A DNA stretch of 64,000 nucleotides from Thiobacillus denitrificans ATCC 25259 (GCF_000012745.1 NC_007404.1:1922001-1986000), one strand, 5' to 3'; positions 45,094-55,448 are shown, numbered from the stretch's first letter. Numbers and translations are program-made. The notes: generated by a model from the sequence alone, not told the origin.

Positions 45094-46934
45094 GCGGATT
45101 CCGGCTGGTATTCCGGCACCCAGGTCTTGAGCTGGCGCTTGACCGTGGCCTCGTCGTAGCTATCCGGATACGCGAGCCAGTCGAGGCATTCGGCATGCCA
45201 GCCCGGGTCTGCGGGCCGCGCCTTGGCGACGCGCAGCTTCGGATGCGGGGTCGGAAGCGTCGATTCGTCGTCCGCGAGCAGCTCCTCGTAGAGCTTCTCG
45301 CCCGGGCGCAGGCCGGTGTACTCGATGCGTATGCGCGCTTCGTCCGCGCCCGACAGCCGGATCATGAGCTTCGCAAGCTCGGCGATCTTCACGGGCTCGC
45401 CCATGTCGAGCACGAAGATTTCGCCGCCTTTACCCATCAGGCCTGCCTGCAGGACGAGCTGCGCGGCTTCCGGAATCGACATGAAGTAGCGGGTGATTTC
45501 GGGATGCGTGACCGTCACCGGTCCGCCCGCTTCGATCTGCTTCTGAAACTTTGGGATGACGCTGCCCGACGATCCGAGCACGTTGCCGAACCGCACCGAT
45601 ACGAAACGCGTACCGGTCGGGGCATCGCCGGCGCGCTGTTGCATCGCCTGACACGCCATCTCGGCAAGGCGCTTGCTCGCACCCATCACGTTGGTCGGAT
45701 TGACGGCCTTGTCGGTCGAAATCAACACGAACTTTCCGACGCCATGCACCTGCGCCGCCGCGGCGACGACCTGCGTGCCGAGCACGTTGTTCTTCACCGC
45801 TTCCCAGGCGTTGCCGTTCTCCATCAGCGGAACGTGCTTATACGCCGCGGCGTGGAAGACGATCGCCGGCCGATGCATCTCCATGACGCGATTGACCCAC
45901 GCAGCGTTCTTGGCGTCGCCGATCACCGGCACGACTGCCAGTTCCGGATGGCGGCGCGGCAGCTCCTGCTCCATCGCGTACAGCGCGAGCTCGGACTGCT
46001 CGAACAGCACGAGCTTGGCCGGTGCGAAGCGCGCGATCTGCCGGCAGAGCTCGGCGCCGATCGAGCCACCCGCGCCGGTCACCATGACCACCTGCCCCGT
46101 CAGCAAGCCATGCAGGCCGCTGTCGTCGAGCTGCACGGGATCGCGTCCGAGGAGGTCGTCGAGCTCGATGCGCCGCAGGCTCGACACCGAAACGCGGCCG
46201 CCCACCAGATCTTCGAGCGAAGGAACGGTCATCACGTTGAGACCTGCGCCGGTGCACGCCTCGGTGATGCGCTTGCGGATCTCGTGCGCGGCTGAAGGCA
46301 GCGCAAGGACGACGTCGTCGACGCCCAAGCGCTTCGCGACCACCGCGGCATCGTCGAGCACGCCGAGAACCGGCACCCCCTGAACGAGCCGCCCCTGCTT
46401 CTCGCGGCTGTCGTCGAGCAGGCCAACGACATGGAAGCCCGCCGGGTTGCGCGCGAGTTCGCGGAGCAGGAAGTCGGCCGCCGAGCCCGCACCCGCCACC
46501 AGCACAGGTTTGCTGTCGGGGCGCAGCACGCTCGCGAGCCGGTGCTCCTTCCACGCGCGGTAGGCGAGCCGGCTGCCGCCCATCACCATGACCAGCAGCA
46601 GCGGGTCGAGAATCAGCACCGAACGCGGAACGATGGCGTGGACGCGAAAGAGCACCAACGCAACAGGGATCAGCAGCGCCGCTAGGCCCGCAGCGAGCAC
46701 GATACGCTTGAGGTCGGGCAAGCTCGCGAAGCGCCAGATACCGCGATACAGGCCGAAGCGCCAGAATACGACGGCTTGCAGCGGCACAACCCAGATCAGC
46801 GTCGCGAGCGCGGCGGTCTCGAACTCCGGCGGCACGTCGAGATTGAAGCGCAGCCAGTAGGCGCCAAGCCAGGCGAACGCCGCCACCAGGATGTCGTAGA
46901 CGATGATGACGAGGGTGCGCGAATTAAACTTCAT
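45090..46934 (-). CDS. WbpM/CapD-type nucleotide-sugar 4,6-dehydratase
   Basis: The ATG at 46934 gives 614 residues. Four N-terminal membrane helices precede two Rossmann segments (VLVAGAGSAADF and MVTGAGGSIGAELCRQI). The second has SISTDKAVNPTNVMGASK, with the modified YxxxK region (MGASKR). It converts UDP-GlcNAc to the 4-keto-6-deoxy sugar for O-antigen initiation and is paired with WbpL- and WbpV-like genes. Confidence 0.9.
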   Translation of the reverse strand: MKFNSRTLVIIVYDILVAAFAWLGAYWLRFNLDVPPEFETAALATLIWVVPLQAVVFWRFGLYRGIWRFASLPDLKRIVLAAGLAALLIPVALVLFRVHAIVPRSVLILDPLLLVMVMGGSRLAYRAWKEHRLASVLRPDSKPVLVAGAGSAADFLLRELARNPAGFHVVGLLDDSREKQGRLVQGVPVLGVLDDAAVVAKRLGVDDVVLALPSAAHEIRKRITEACTGAGLNVMTVPSLEDLVGGRVSVSSLRRIELDDLLGRDPVQLDDSGLHGLLTGQVVMVTGAGGSIGAELCRQIARFAPAKLVLFEQSELALYAMEQELPRRHPELAVVPVIGDAKNAAWVNRVMEMHRPAIVFHAAAYKHVPLMENGNAWEAVKNNVLGTQVVAAAAQVHGVGKFVLISTDKAVNPTNVMGASKRLAEMACQAMQQRAGDAPTGTRFVSVRFGNVLGSSGSVIPKFQKQIEAGGPVTVTHPEITRYFMSIPEAAQLVLQAGLMGKGGEIFVLDMGEPVKIAELAKLMIRLSGADEARIRIEYTGLRPGEKLYEELLADDESTLPTPHPKLRVAKARPADPGWHAECLDWLAYPDSYDEATVKRQLKTWVPEYQPESA

Positions 46935-47886
46935 TACGGGCCAGACGCCAGCGCCGGTCGATGGCAAAAAAAATCAGCAGGTAGATTGCGGCCGACAGTA
47001 TAAGCAGCGCGGTCGCCTGTTGCGGAAACGACCGCAGCAAAAATCCCAGCGCGGCCATCGCGAGCATCAGGCCCCACGCCGCCACGGCGAGCTGGCGATG
47101 CGACGCGCCGAGCAACACCACGCGCTGGTAATAGTGGGAACGATGCGCGCGCCAGACCTTTTCGCCTCGCGACGCTCGCCGGGCGAGCGTCGCGGTCGCG
47201 TCGACGATGAAGGGCGAGAACACGATCAGCGGAAACGCCCACGGCCATACCCCCTGCCGCGCGCCGAGTATCCCGAGTGTGGCCGCCATGAAACCGAGCG
47301 GGATCGACCCGGCGTCGCCCATGAAGAGCCGTGCCGGCGGAAAATTGAAGCGCAGGAAGGCCAAGGCCGCGGCAGCCGGCGCGGCACAGAACGCAGCCAG
47401 TACGGGCGCGTCGCCGAGCCACGCCGCCAGGGCGAGCGCACCGAAGCCAATGACGGCCATGCCCCCGGCCAGTCCATCGGCGCCGTCCATGAAATTGTAA
47501 AGATTGGTCATCCACACGACTGCGAGCGTACCCGCGAGCAAACTCCATCCGGACAAACCCAGAGTCAGCAGGCAAGCCGCCGCGGCAACGAAGTGCGCCA
47601 GGAAACGTACGTACACGGGTAGCCCGCGTACATCGTCCGCGAGCGACAGCCCGGCCAATGCCGTGGCCCCGAGAAGTATCGGAAGCAAAGCCGCGTCGGC
47701 AAGCCACAGGCCCGCGACTATTACCCCTGCCATGATGCCGAGTCCACCGATCCGCGGGGTCGGGGTCGCGTGTAGCGAGCGTGCATTGGGGTGATCCATG
47801 GGCAGGACATGACGGCGCTTCAGTAGCCCCCCGAGCGTAAGCCAGCTCGCGGCAAAGGCCGCAAGGACAGCGAGCATGCCCATCAT
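46924..47886 (-). CDS. WbpL-like UndP-sugar-phosphate transferase
   Basis: The ATG at 47886 overlaps the epimerase stop (ATGA, 47883-47886) and gives 320 residues with about 10 membrane helices. NLYNFMDGADGLAGG and MGDAGSIPLG are the MraY/WecA catalytic motifs. It loads a 6-deoxy-HexNAc phosphate on undecaprenyl phosphate to start the O-antigen. Confidence 0.93.
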   Translation of the reverse strand: MMGMLAVLAAFAASWLTLGGLLKRRHVLPMDHPNARSLHATPTPRIGGLGIMAGVIVAGLWLADAALLPILLGATALAGLSLADDVRGLPVYVRFLAHFVAAAACLLTLGLSGWSLLAGTLAVVWMTNLYNFMDGADGLAGGMAVIGFGALALAAWLGDAPVLAAFCAAPAAAALAFLRFNFPPARLFMGDAGSIPLGFMAATLGILGARQGVWPWAFPLIVFSPFIVDATATLARRASRGEKVWRAHRSHYYQRVVLLGASHRQLAVAAWGLMLAMAALGFLLRSFPQQATALLILSAAIYLLIFFAIDRRWRLARNEV

Positions 47887-48803
47887 CGGGCGACCGTCGC
47901 GGCCAGCCCGTCCGCCATCGAATACGGCGGCGTCCAACCGAGGCGCTCCCGGATCAGCGAGGCATCTACCCAAAGCGAGCCGGTCAGCCGATCTACGGCC
48001 GAGCGCTTGCCGACGATGGCTCCAGCGAGCATCAGCGCACGAGCCGGTACCGGGATCAGACGCGCAGGCCGTCCCAGGGCTCGTGCCACCGCGCGCACCA
48101 GCTCGGGCGTCGAAACGGGTTGGCCGTCGTCGATCAGAAAGGTCTGTCCGGCTGCGGCCGGATGCTCGATACAGAGCCGGATCGCATCGACGAAATTGCC
48201 GAGATACAGCAGGCTGCGCCGGTTTTCGATCGCACCGAGCGGCAGCGGCCAGCCGCGCTCGACGGTATCCAGCAGACGCCTGAAATTCGCCTTCACGCCC
48301 GGTCCGTAAACCAGCGGGGGCCGCAGGATAACGACCTCCAGCCCTGTCTCCCGCGCGATCCGCCAGAGTCCCTGCTCCGCCTCCCATTTCGAGATCGCGT
48401 ACGCGTCTTCCGGCGCAGGCGTATCCGTTTCGCAATAGGCGGCGTCCCGCCCTTCGCCATTAACCTTGATCGTGCTAATGAAGAGGAAGCGCTTTACGCC
48501 GACCTCTGCAGCCTGGCGGGCGAGGTTGAGCGTCGCGTCGGTGTTGATGGCGCGGTAGAGTGCATGCGGATCAGTCGGAATGTCGTGCATCACGTGAACG
48601 CGGGCGGCGAGGTGGACGACGGCGTCGCAGCCGGCGAGCGCCGCTGACCATTCGGTGCCGCCATCGATATCGCCAACCACAAATTCACCCGCAAGCCGAG
48701 ACTCTCGGCGTACGGCAGGTATCGTGACGTGCCCGCGCCGGGAGAGCTGGCTGCACAGTGCGCGTCCCACAAAGCCGGCGGCGCCTGAAGCGAGAATCCT
48801 CAT
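47883..48803 (-). CDS. NAD-dependent epimerase/4-reductase (WbpV/WbpK-like)
   Basis: The ATG at 48803 overlaps the upstream GT2 stop (ATGA, 48800-48803) and gives 306 residues. ASGAAGFVGRALCSQL binds NAD(P) and YAISKWEAEQ is the YxxxK site. In the wbpV-wbpL-wbpM order it would reduce the keto intermediate to UDP-FucNAc or UDP-QuiNAc. It could also serve the branched sugar. Confidence 0.82.
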   Translation of the reverse strand: MRILASGAAGFVGRALCSQLSRRGHVTIPAVRRESRLAGEFVVGDIDGGTEWSAALAGCDAVVHLAARVHVMHDIPTDPHALYRAINTDATLNLARQAAEVGVKRFLFISTIKVNGEGRDAAYCETDTPAPEDAYAISKWEAEQGLWRIARETGLEVVILRPPLVYGPGVKANFRRLLDTVERGWPLPLGAIENRRSLLYLGNFVDAIRLCIEHPAAAGQTFLIDDGQPVSTPELVRAVARALGRPARLIPVPARALMLAGAIVGKRSAVDRLTGSLWVDASLIRERLGWTPPYSMADGLAATVAR

Positions 48804-49549
48804 CGATGCAGAAACTCGAGCAGCTTGGCCGGGTATTTCGAAAGAATCTTTGGCAGATTGGTCGGGATCCCATTCTCCCGGCAGGCGCGAAGCACCTCGC
48901 GGTTGAGCTGAAGAGTGTTGCGCCACCCGCCCGTGCTGATTCCCCCAGTCCGCATCCGGACCAGCACTTCCGGTACGTGGCGATACCACAACGTGTCGCC
49001 GTGAAACATCCGCGCCACCAGTTCGAAGTCGCCAGCGATACGGTAATCGGTCCTGAATATTCCGAATCGTTCATACAGCTCGCGTCGCAGAAAAAGTGCC
49101 GGATGTGCCGGCATCCATCCCCACGCGATGCGTTCGGGGCGAAACCGGTCCGAGCGGTAACGCCGCGTCGGACGGTCGGGCCGGCTTGAATTGACAAACT
49201 CGGCATCCCCGAACAGCGCGTCGAGCTTTTCCGTGTCCATGATCGCTGACACCCGCGCGAGCACTCCCGCATCCGCATACACATCGTCGGCATTGAGAAA
49301 ACCGACGACATCTCCTGTCGCGAGACGCAGCCCCTTGTTCATCGCATCGTAAATGCCCGCGTCCGGCTCCGATATCACACGCGCGACACGCCCTGCGTGG
49401 CGACAAATGACGTCCAACGTCCCGTCCGTCGACGCGCCGTCCACCACGATGTGTTCGACGTCCGAAAGCGTCTGAGCGGCGACGGATTTTAGCGTATCGG
49501 CAATCGTACCCGCCGCGTTAAAGGCCACCGTGATGGTGCTGATTTTCAT
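48800..49549 (-). CDS. Glycosyltransferase family 2
   Basis: This 249-residue GT-A enzyme has the start STITVAFNAAGTIADTLKSVAAQ, a VDGASTDGT stretch and a DxD-like FLNADDVY. It overlaps the next GT2 gene by ATGA and likely adds one repeat-unit sugar. Confidence 0.9.
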   Translation of the reverse strand: MKISTITVAFNAAGTIADTLKSVAAQTLSDVEHIVVDGASTDGTLDVICRHAGRVARVISEPDAGIYDAMNKGLRLATGDVVGFLNADDVYADAGVLARVSAIMDTEKLDALFGDAEFVNSSRPDRPTRRYRSDRFRPERIAWGWMPAHPALFLRRELYERFGIFRTDYRIAGDFELVARMFHGDTLWYRHVPEVLVRMRTGGISTGGWRNTLQLNREVLRACRENGIPTNLPKILSKYPAKLLEFLHR

Positions 49550-50271
49550 GCGTCTGACCGCTCCGTCACAATTGACCGGGGACGGCGCGTAAACAAGTGC
49601 CGCACCATGTCCACGCGCCAGCGCAACCGCGTGCCGAGCGGCACGTTAGAACGCGTGGCCGCCGGGCTAGCGTTACCACCATGCCGACGGTACAGCGACA
49701 GTGTTTCATTAAGGAAATGCACTCGTCCCATGCGCTCGGCAACCAAGCCGATCCACCAGTCGTGCATCGCGATGCCCTCGGGAAAGGGCAACGCGGCCTC
49801 TAGAACCGAGCGCTGCATCGCCATGCAGCAACCCAGATAACCGTTTTTAGCAAGGTTCCGAAACAACCCGACGCCCGACCCGTTGAGGCGAAAAAAGGAT
49901 GGATGCAGTTCGTTGAGCGCGTCGTCGACTACCCGACAATCGGTCACGACGAGGTTCGTCTCATGCAATGCTCGTAAGACTCGTTGCACCTTGTCGGGCA
50001 GCCAGATGTCGTCCTGATCGCACAGAAAAATCACGTCGCCTCGTGCATGCCGCAAGGCGTGCTCAAAATTACGGACGACGCCAACTCGCGAGCTTTCGAG
50101 CCAGAGAATCCTTGGATCTCCAATGCCTTTCACCACCTCGCGTGTGGCGTCGGTCGATCCATCGTCAGCTACGATTACTTCGTCATCCGCCGCCAACTGA
50201 GGCAGAACGCTCTGCAACTGCGCCAAGACGTAGCGGGCGCCATTGTATGTGGCGACGCACACGGAAATCAT
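49546..50271 (-). CDS. Glycosyltransferase family 2 (rhamnosyl-type)
   Basis: The ATG at 50271 is used (a GTG at 50304 would add 11 residues but lacks a ribosome-binding site). The product is 241 residues with ISVCVATYNGARYVLAQLQSVLPQL and FLCDQDDIWLPDK, the pattern of rhamnosyltransferase-type GT2 proteins. It precedes the other GT2 gene in the operon. Confidence 0.88.
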   Translation of the reverse strand: MISVCVATYNGARYVLAQLQSVLPQLAADDEVIVADDGSTDATREVVKGIGDPRILWLESSRVGVVRNFEHALRHARGDVIFLCDQDDIWLPDKVQRVLRALHETNLVVTDCRVVDDALNELHPSFFRLNGSGVGLFRNLAKNGYLGCCMAMQRSVLEAALPFPEGIAMHDWWIGLVAERMGRVHFLNETLSLYRRHGGNASPAATRSNVPLGTRLRWRVDMVRHLFTRRPRSIVTERSDA

Positions 50272-50717
50272 TTCTCGGCGACCGGCGTGCGGAGGCGCGG
50301 ACACGCGAGCGAAGCGCGTCTGGTGTGTCTTGCTTGCTTCAGAAGCCGATTTAACGTCCTCATGACGGTTGTCGTAACATAGGAACGGTGTTGCTCGGGC
50401 TCAAGGATGTTCAAGCCTTTGCCGAAGCGATTGCAGTCGGCATCCGGCACCGCGCGAAGGAACGCCGATAAGTCCCGGCGGCTGAGATTCAGGGACACCT
50501 TGCGCTAATGTTCCCCATGCTCCGAGTCTTCCGGTATCCAGCTGGAAAAACCCGGCATTCCGCATCAGGTCTGGATGTTTGTCCGGCCGAAAAGGCGGCG
50601 GTCCGGCAACGCGCGTGGTCGCGTTACTCCAAATCGACTTGCCGCCCCACGCAGATCGGCGGCAACGATACCATCGAAGCGCTCTCTTCGCCACGCAACT
50701 TCGACTTGTCCAGAGGC
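50272..50717 (-). other. 446-base gap with no convincing gene, possible decayed coding remnant
   Basis: Between the GT2 start and the YerE-like stop the minus strand has three short frames. One (RFDGIVAADLRGAASRFGVT) and another (VSLNLSRRDLSAFLRAVPDAD) look protein-like but are broken by stops and frame changes. No start with a ribosome-binding site links them. Confidence 0.4.
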
Positions 50718-52481
50718 TCAAAGGTAGCGGCCTACCGTCTCGTAGAGTTCTTCATCGAGATCTGGCGTCATCCTGTGAAGTGGGTTGGATTCCATACTCC
50801 CGGCGTCGGTCACGCGACTGGTGATCTTTGGAAAATAGGTCTGTTCAGGGTCAATCGCCACCAAAAATGCTGCCACACCAAAAGAGTTAAAGAGGTTAGA
50901 GAAATCCCCGTTTTCCTCAAAACCAGGCCCGATGCGTAGACAGGGTATCCCGTAGGCGGCAAAAAGAGCGTCCCAATTGGGAAGTCCGAGTCCGGTCAAA
51001 CGGTCGCAGCCGACGTAATGTCCGCCGAAATAATTGCGCTGAGTCATACGAATGGAGGCGTATCCCCCGTCTTCGAAAATGAAAATTTTCATATTCAGTT
51101 TGTTTATGGCCACAGTGCCCAACTCTTGCAAATTCTGGGCAAATCCTCCGTCGCCCTCGACAAGAATCACCCGCCTATCCGGATGGGCGAACGCCACGCC
51201 AATGGCCCCGCTGAGTCCATAGCCCATCGAGGCCAATCCCTTGTCGGTGATGATGACCTGCCCTCTTTTCTGATCGAATGCTTGCATCATTACCGTAAAA
51301 GCGCCACCGCTGCTACACGGGATCACGACGTCGTTCGCACCACTCATGCGTGACAGCTGCTGCACGAAGACGTAGGGACAGATATAGCCTTCTCTCGTTG
51401 TATTCCTCTGGTCTACGATCGGCAATTTCTCGCGCACTACACGGCAGTATTCGCCCCAGTCCGAATGGTCTCCCAGTTCATAGTTTGAAAGAGACTTCAG
51501 CACGGTATTTGCATCGGCGAGCAAAGCAATGTCGACTCGCGGATGCCCCTTGGTCAATTCTGCGGCATCACAATCAACCTGCACCACGCGCCCTTTCGGC
51601 GCGAATTGCTTCCAGTTAAATCCGGTTTGTTGCAGTCCCAAGCGCGTGCCCAAGGCGACGATCAGATCGGATTGCTGCAACAACAAGTTGCTGTACCGTT
51701 GCCCCCACGTATTAGGGCGGCCAAAATACATAGGATGGTCAAAGCCGAGGCGATCTGCGCCGTTCCAGGTGGTGGTGATCGGCACACCCATGTCGGCAAG
51801 GCCGTCGTAGAGTGTTTCGGTGATTGATCGGTGCACGCCACCACCTAGTAACAGCATGGGACGTTTGGCAGCACGGATCTCCTCGACAATTCCTTGCAAA
51901 ACTGATTCATCCAGACACGGCAGCGCCGCTTCGGTGGTGGTCGACTCAGGGCCGCTCAGGTTCCCCGGGTCAACTTCGCGTCCCTGGACGTCCAGTGGAA
52001 TCTCGATGAACACGGGACCTTTCCGGCCTTCTGCCCCGTCCTGCACGTACCGTGAGAACGTCTGGCGGTCCGCAACATCATCCAGCAGGATTGCGTGACG
52101 CGTGATCGGCCGGACGATATCCACACCCGCGATCTCTTGTATGCCTTTCTGGCGCAGCGTGTTCCGGCTCAGGTCCTCAGTCTTAACCTGCCCGCCAATG
52201 ACCAGTAGCTCGCGACTCTCGAGCCATGCACCACCTATCGCCGTAACAATGTTAGTGAGCCCGGGCCCGGCAGTCACAAGAGCAAACGCGCGCTCAGTGC
52301 GGCTACTTTCATTGAAGTACTCAGTTGCAATGCCTGCTGCGACTTCATGAACAACGGGAATGCATGTGAAGCGCTTACTCGCGCTCGCCACCATGTGCAT
52401 GATGTTGCCTCCCGCTACGAAGAAGCAGTGTGTAAAACCCATATCTTTAAGCCAATCGGCCATTACATCGCTATAGCGCAT
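50718..52481 (-). CDS. YerE-like thiamine-diphosphate enzyme of the acetolactate synthase family
   Basis: This 587-residue protein has the catalytic glutamate E46 (PVVHEVAAGIATEYF) and GDG at 443-445. In Yersinia, YerE adds a two-carbon unit to CDP-4-keto-3,6-dideoxyglucose to make yersiniose. RfbF, RfbG and RfbH in the same operon make that substrate, so the same job is likely. The usual NN of the thiamine motif (GDG-X24-NN) is ED (470-471) here. The end of the cluster offers a reductase candidate (the epimerase at 47883). Confidence 0.75.
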   Translation of the reverse strand: MRYSDVMADWLKDMGFTHCFFVAGGNIMHMVASASKRFTCIPVVHEVAAGIATEYFNESSRTERAFALVTAGPGLTNIVTAIGGAWLESRELLVIGGQVKTEDLSRNTLRQKGIQEIAGVDIVRPITRHAILLDDVADRQTFSRYVQDGAEGRKGPVFIEIPLDVQGREVDPGNLSGPESTTTEAALPCLDESVLQGIVEEIRAAKRPMLLLGGGVHRSITETLYDGLADMGVPITTTWNGADRLGFDHPMYFGRPNTWGQRYSNLLLQQSDLIVALGTRLGLQQTGFNWKQFAPKGRVVQVDCDAAELTKGHPRVDIALLADANTVLKSLSNYELGDHSDWGEYCRVVREKLPIVDQRNTTREGYICPYVFVQQLSRMSGANDVVIPCSSGGAFTVMMQAFDQKRGQVIITDKGLASMGYGLSGAIGVAFAHPDRRVILVEGDGGFAQNLQELGTVAINKLNMKIFIFEDGGYASIRMTQRNYFGGHYVGCDRLTGLGLPNWDALFAAYGIPCLRIGPGFEENGDFSNLFNSFGVAAFLVAIDPEQTYFPKITSRVTDAGSMESNPLHRMTPDLDEELYETVGRYL

Positions 52482-52522
52482 TCATTTCTCCAATTCATCA
52501 AAAACCCAATCCACCCACGGCG

Positions 52523-53251
52523 CTATTGCGGGTGATCCAGCATCTGGTCCCCCTCCGAAAGCCTGCCGTGCTCCAAGCGAATGATTCGGTTACAGACGCG
52601 TTTCAGCATGGCCGTGTCGTGGGAAGCGATGACGATAATGGCTGTCCTGCTTATCAGTTCATTCAAACGCTTCGAGGCTTTTTCATTGAATTCCGCATCC
52701 CCCACACTCAGCCATTCGTCCATGAGCAGGATATCCGCATCCACCGACGTGGACACAGCGAACGCTAGACGTAAGACCATCCCGGAAGAGTAGGTCCGCA
52801 AGGGGAGGTCGAGATACTCTCCGAGGCCAGAGAATTCGGCGATCTCCGCAATCTTTGGCTGAATTTCACGCGGTCTTATCCCCATCATCAAGCCGCGCAG
52901 CACGATGTTCTCGTAACCTGTCGCATCAGTGTCAAAGCCGTTCGTGATGTCCAGTAGCGATGCAAGCCGGCCGGATATCTCGAGGCTGCCGCCAACCGGC
53001 TCGTAGACGCCATTCAACACCCGCAGCAGCGTCGTCTTACCGGCACCGTTGTGGCCAACCACCCCGATACGGTCCCCCTCGCGGAAATCAAAACTTATGT
53101 GGTCAAGTGGCCGGACCACAACTCGATGTTGGCCCTCGTGGGTAATTGCTCCGCCTGTAGCGGCGCTGAGAAACCTCTTTCGCAAGGAACGTTGGGAGGC
53201 GTCGTAGATAGGAAAATCTACGACGAGGTCGGTGGCGCGAATATGAGACAC
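52523..53251 (-). CDS. wzt: O-antigen ABC exporter ATPase (Wzt-like, short form)
   Basis: This 242-residue protein has GHNGAGKTTLL (Walker A), the signature TYSSGMVLRLAFA, and LLMDEWLSVGD (Walker B). It lacks the C-terminal carbohydrate-binding domain found in some Wzt proteins, as in KpsT-type transporters. It pairs with Wzm two bases away. Confidence 0.93.
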   Translation of the reverse strand: MSHIRATDLVVDFPIYDASQRSLRKRFLSAATGGAITHEGQHRVVVRPLDHISFDFREGDRIGVVGHNGAGKTTLLRVLNGVYEPVGGSLEISGRLASLLDITNGFDTDATGYENIVLRGLMMGIRPREIQPKIAEIAEFSGLGEYLDLPLRTYSSGMVLRLAFAVSTSVDADILLMDEWLSVGDAEFNEKASKRLNELISRTAIIVIASHDTAMLKRVCNRIIRLEHGRLSEGDQMLDHPQ

Positions 53252-53253
53252 GG

Positions 53254-54069
53254 TCAGAGCCAGTACGCAACGCGTGAACGAAAACGCGCAAAGAATAGAA
53301 GGGTGACCGACAATCCGACCACAGTCAGTAGCGCAGTGATGCCAAAAATTTGGCCGAGTTGCCCGCCACCGAGAAGAGGCGCCCTCGTGGCTTCTAGAAG
53401 GTAATAGAAGGGATTAAAGTCAACTGCCCAGTGACGCCCTTTCAATACGTCGGAATGCCAAATCACGGGGGTCAGGTAGAACGCGATTTGCATCACATTC
53501 ATTACTATTTGCGCAACATCTCGAAAACGAGTGCACAAGACCCCGAGAAACAGCCCCATCCACACTCCGTTCAGCGCAACTAACAGAATGGCGGGCAGCA
53601 AAAGAAAGGCTTCCCAGCCGATTCTCCTCGGAAAGAGCGCGAAAACCACGGCCACGATCAGTAGGTTGTGGCCGAATACGATCACATTACGCCACACAAG
53701 GCGAAGCACATGTGCCGTCAGGGGAATCGAATTGCTTTTTATCCCGGCCTCGGCACCCACGAACACAGTGCAACTCTCATTAATGATGGTGGAGATAAGC
53801 CCCCATGTCACTAGGCCGATAGCCAGATAGGGCAGGTATTGATCGAGATCGGCATGGAAGATCTGAGAATACAGCAGGCCAATCGCCGCGACCATTACCC
53901 CGGTGCTGGCCGTAATCCACATGGGACCCAGGGTTGATCGCCTATACCGTTGCCGGATATCGTGCCACCCCAGAAACCCCCAGAAATACACGGCTGCTAG
54001 GCTTTTGGCCATGTCTGAGATGGCGTCCTGTAAGCGTCTGGTAAAACTGATACTGAAGTAGTCTGTCAT
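53254..54069 (-). CDS. wzm: O-antigen ABC exporter permease (Wzm-like)
   Basis: This 271-residue protein has six membrane helices and the N-terminal FWGFLGWHDIRQRYRRSTLGPMW typical of the Wzm/KpsM family. With Wzt it exports the finished chain. No wzx or wzy is seen, so the O-antigen is ABC-dependent. Confidence 0.93.
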   Translation of the reverse strand: MTDYFSISFTRRLQDAISDMAKSLAAVYFWGFLGWHDIRQRYRRSTLGPMWITASTGVMVAAIGLLYSQIFHADLDQYLPYLAIGLVTWGLISTIINESCTVFVGAEAGIKSNSIPLTAHVLRLVWRNVIVFGHNLLIVAVVFALFPRRIGWEAFLLLPAILLVALNGVWMGLFLGVLCTRFRDVAQIVMNVMQIAFYLTPVIWHSDVLKGRHWAVDFNPFYYLLEATRAPLLGGGQLGQIFGITALLTVVGLSVTLLFFARFRSRVAYWL

Positions 54070-54101
54070 GTCTCAACGAGGGGGCGTCCCCCGCTTCTTT
54101 T

Positions 54102-55424
54102 TTAGAACCCAATTCCGAGGAACAACTCAATCTGGACCGCCATATACTCCAGCATCTCTTCGGTCAAGCCGGGGTACACACCGACCCAGAAAGTACTATT
54201 CATCACGATATCCGTATTGTTCAAAGTGCCTGCGACGCGATAATTCCGGCCAGTCATGTAGGGCTGGCGTGTGAGGTTTCCCGCAAAAAGCAGTCGCGTG
54301 CCAACTTTTCTCTCGTCCAAATACTGGAGGAGCGCGACTCGATCGAACTCGACGTCGTCTCGCAAGGTAATCGGAAACCCAAACCACGACGGATCCGATT
54401 TGGGTGTCGCCTCAGGCAGGATGAGGAATTCTTGGCACGATCTTTTCAATCGGTCCCGCAGATAGTTGAAATTTCGCTTTCTCGTCTCAATGAAATGATC
54501 CACCTGCTGTAGCTGAGCGAGCCCGCATGCCGCCTGCATGTCGGTGATCTTCAAGTTGAACCCGAGGTGCGAGTACGTGTATTTGTGATCGTAGCCAAAA
54601 GGGAGCGTGCCCAACTTCCAGCCAAAACGCTTGCCGCAGGTATTGTCCTTGCCGGGCGCACAGTAGCAGTCCCGACCCCAATCGCGGAATGACTCGATAA
54701 TGGTCTTGAGTAGTCCATCGTTGGTGAATACTGCGCCGCCTTCTCCCATTGTGATGTGATGGGCAGGGTAGAAACTCAGAGTTCCAATGTCGCCGAAGGT
54801 GCCGACCTTGCGTCCGTCATAGGTAGAACCCAGCGCATCGCAGCAGTCCTCGATGAGCCAGAGATTATGCTGCTTAGCCAGTCGCGTAACTGCATCGATG
54901 TCGAACGGATTGCCCAGAGTGTGAGCAATCATGATGGCGCGGGTTTTGGGACTGATCGCGGCTTCGATCTTGGCGGGATCAATGTTGTATGTTGGGATAT
55001 GCACATCCACGAACACCGGTATTAGACCGAACAGGATGCTCGGGTTGACGGTCGTCGGAAACCCTGCGGCCACCGTAATGACCTCGTCGCCAGGCCGCAA
55101 TGCTCTATCTCCCAGCTTGGGTGACGTCAGCGCAGCCAGTGCCAGCAGATTGGCTGACGACCCGGAGTTCGTCGTGAGGACGTGTTTGACGCCGAGAAAT
55201 TTCGCAAGCTCTAACTCGAACGCTTCGTTAAAACGGCCGGTCGTGAGCCAACCATCGAGAGCCGCCTCGGTCATGTATTGGAGCTCCAATGCGCCTATTA
55301 CCTTGCCAGACGGTGGGATGACCGATTGACCCGCCGTGAACGGCTTAGAAGACATTACCTGGTCGGCGTACTGGTTTACGAGAGAAAGGATTTGTTCCTT
55401 TAACATTGCGGAAGAGGATTCCAT
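54102..55424 (-). CDS. rfbH: RfbH, CDP-4-keto-6-deoxyglucose 3-dehydrase (E1)
   Basis: This 440-residue PLP and iron-sulfur protein removes the 3-OH of CDP-4-keto-6-deoxyglucose. His222 ([13 protein letters not shown]) replaces the usual lysine. Cysteines at 195, 253, 255 and 263 give exactly the C-X57-C-X-C-X7-C pattern of E1 for the 2Fe-2S cluster. Its partner reductase (E3, RfbI/AscD-like) is not in the window. It follows rfbG in the usual order. Confidence 0.95.
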   Translation of the reverse strand: MESSSAMLKEQILSLVNQYADQVMSSKPFTAGQSVIPPSGKVIGALELQYMTEAALDGWLTTGRFNEAFELELAKFLGVKHVLTTNSGSSANLLALAALTSPKLGDRALRPGDEVITVAAGFPTTVNPSILFGLIPVFVDVHIPTYNIDPAKIEAAISPKTRAIMIAHTLGNPFDIDAVTRLAKQHNLWLIEDCCDALGSTYDGRKVGTFGDIGTLSFYPAHHITMGEGGAVFTNDGLLKTIIESFRDWGRDCYCAPGKDNTCGKRFGWKLGTLPFGYDHKYTYSHLGFNLKITDMQAACGLAQLQQVDHFIETRKRNFNYLRDRLKRSCQEFLILPEATPKSDPSWFGFPITLRDDVEFDRVALLQYLDERKVGTRLLFAGNLTRQPYMTGRNYRVAGTLNNTDIVMNSTFWVGVYPGLTEEMLEYMAVQIELFLGIGF

Positions 55425-55448
55425 TTCATGACTTTCTATAACGTTTTA

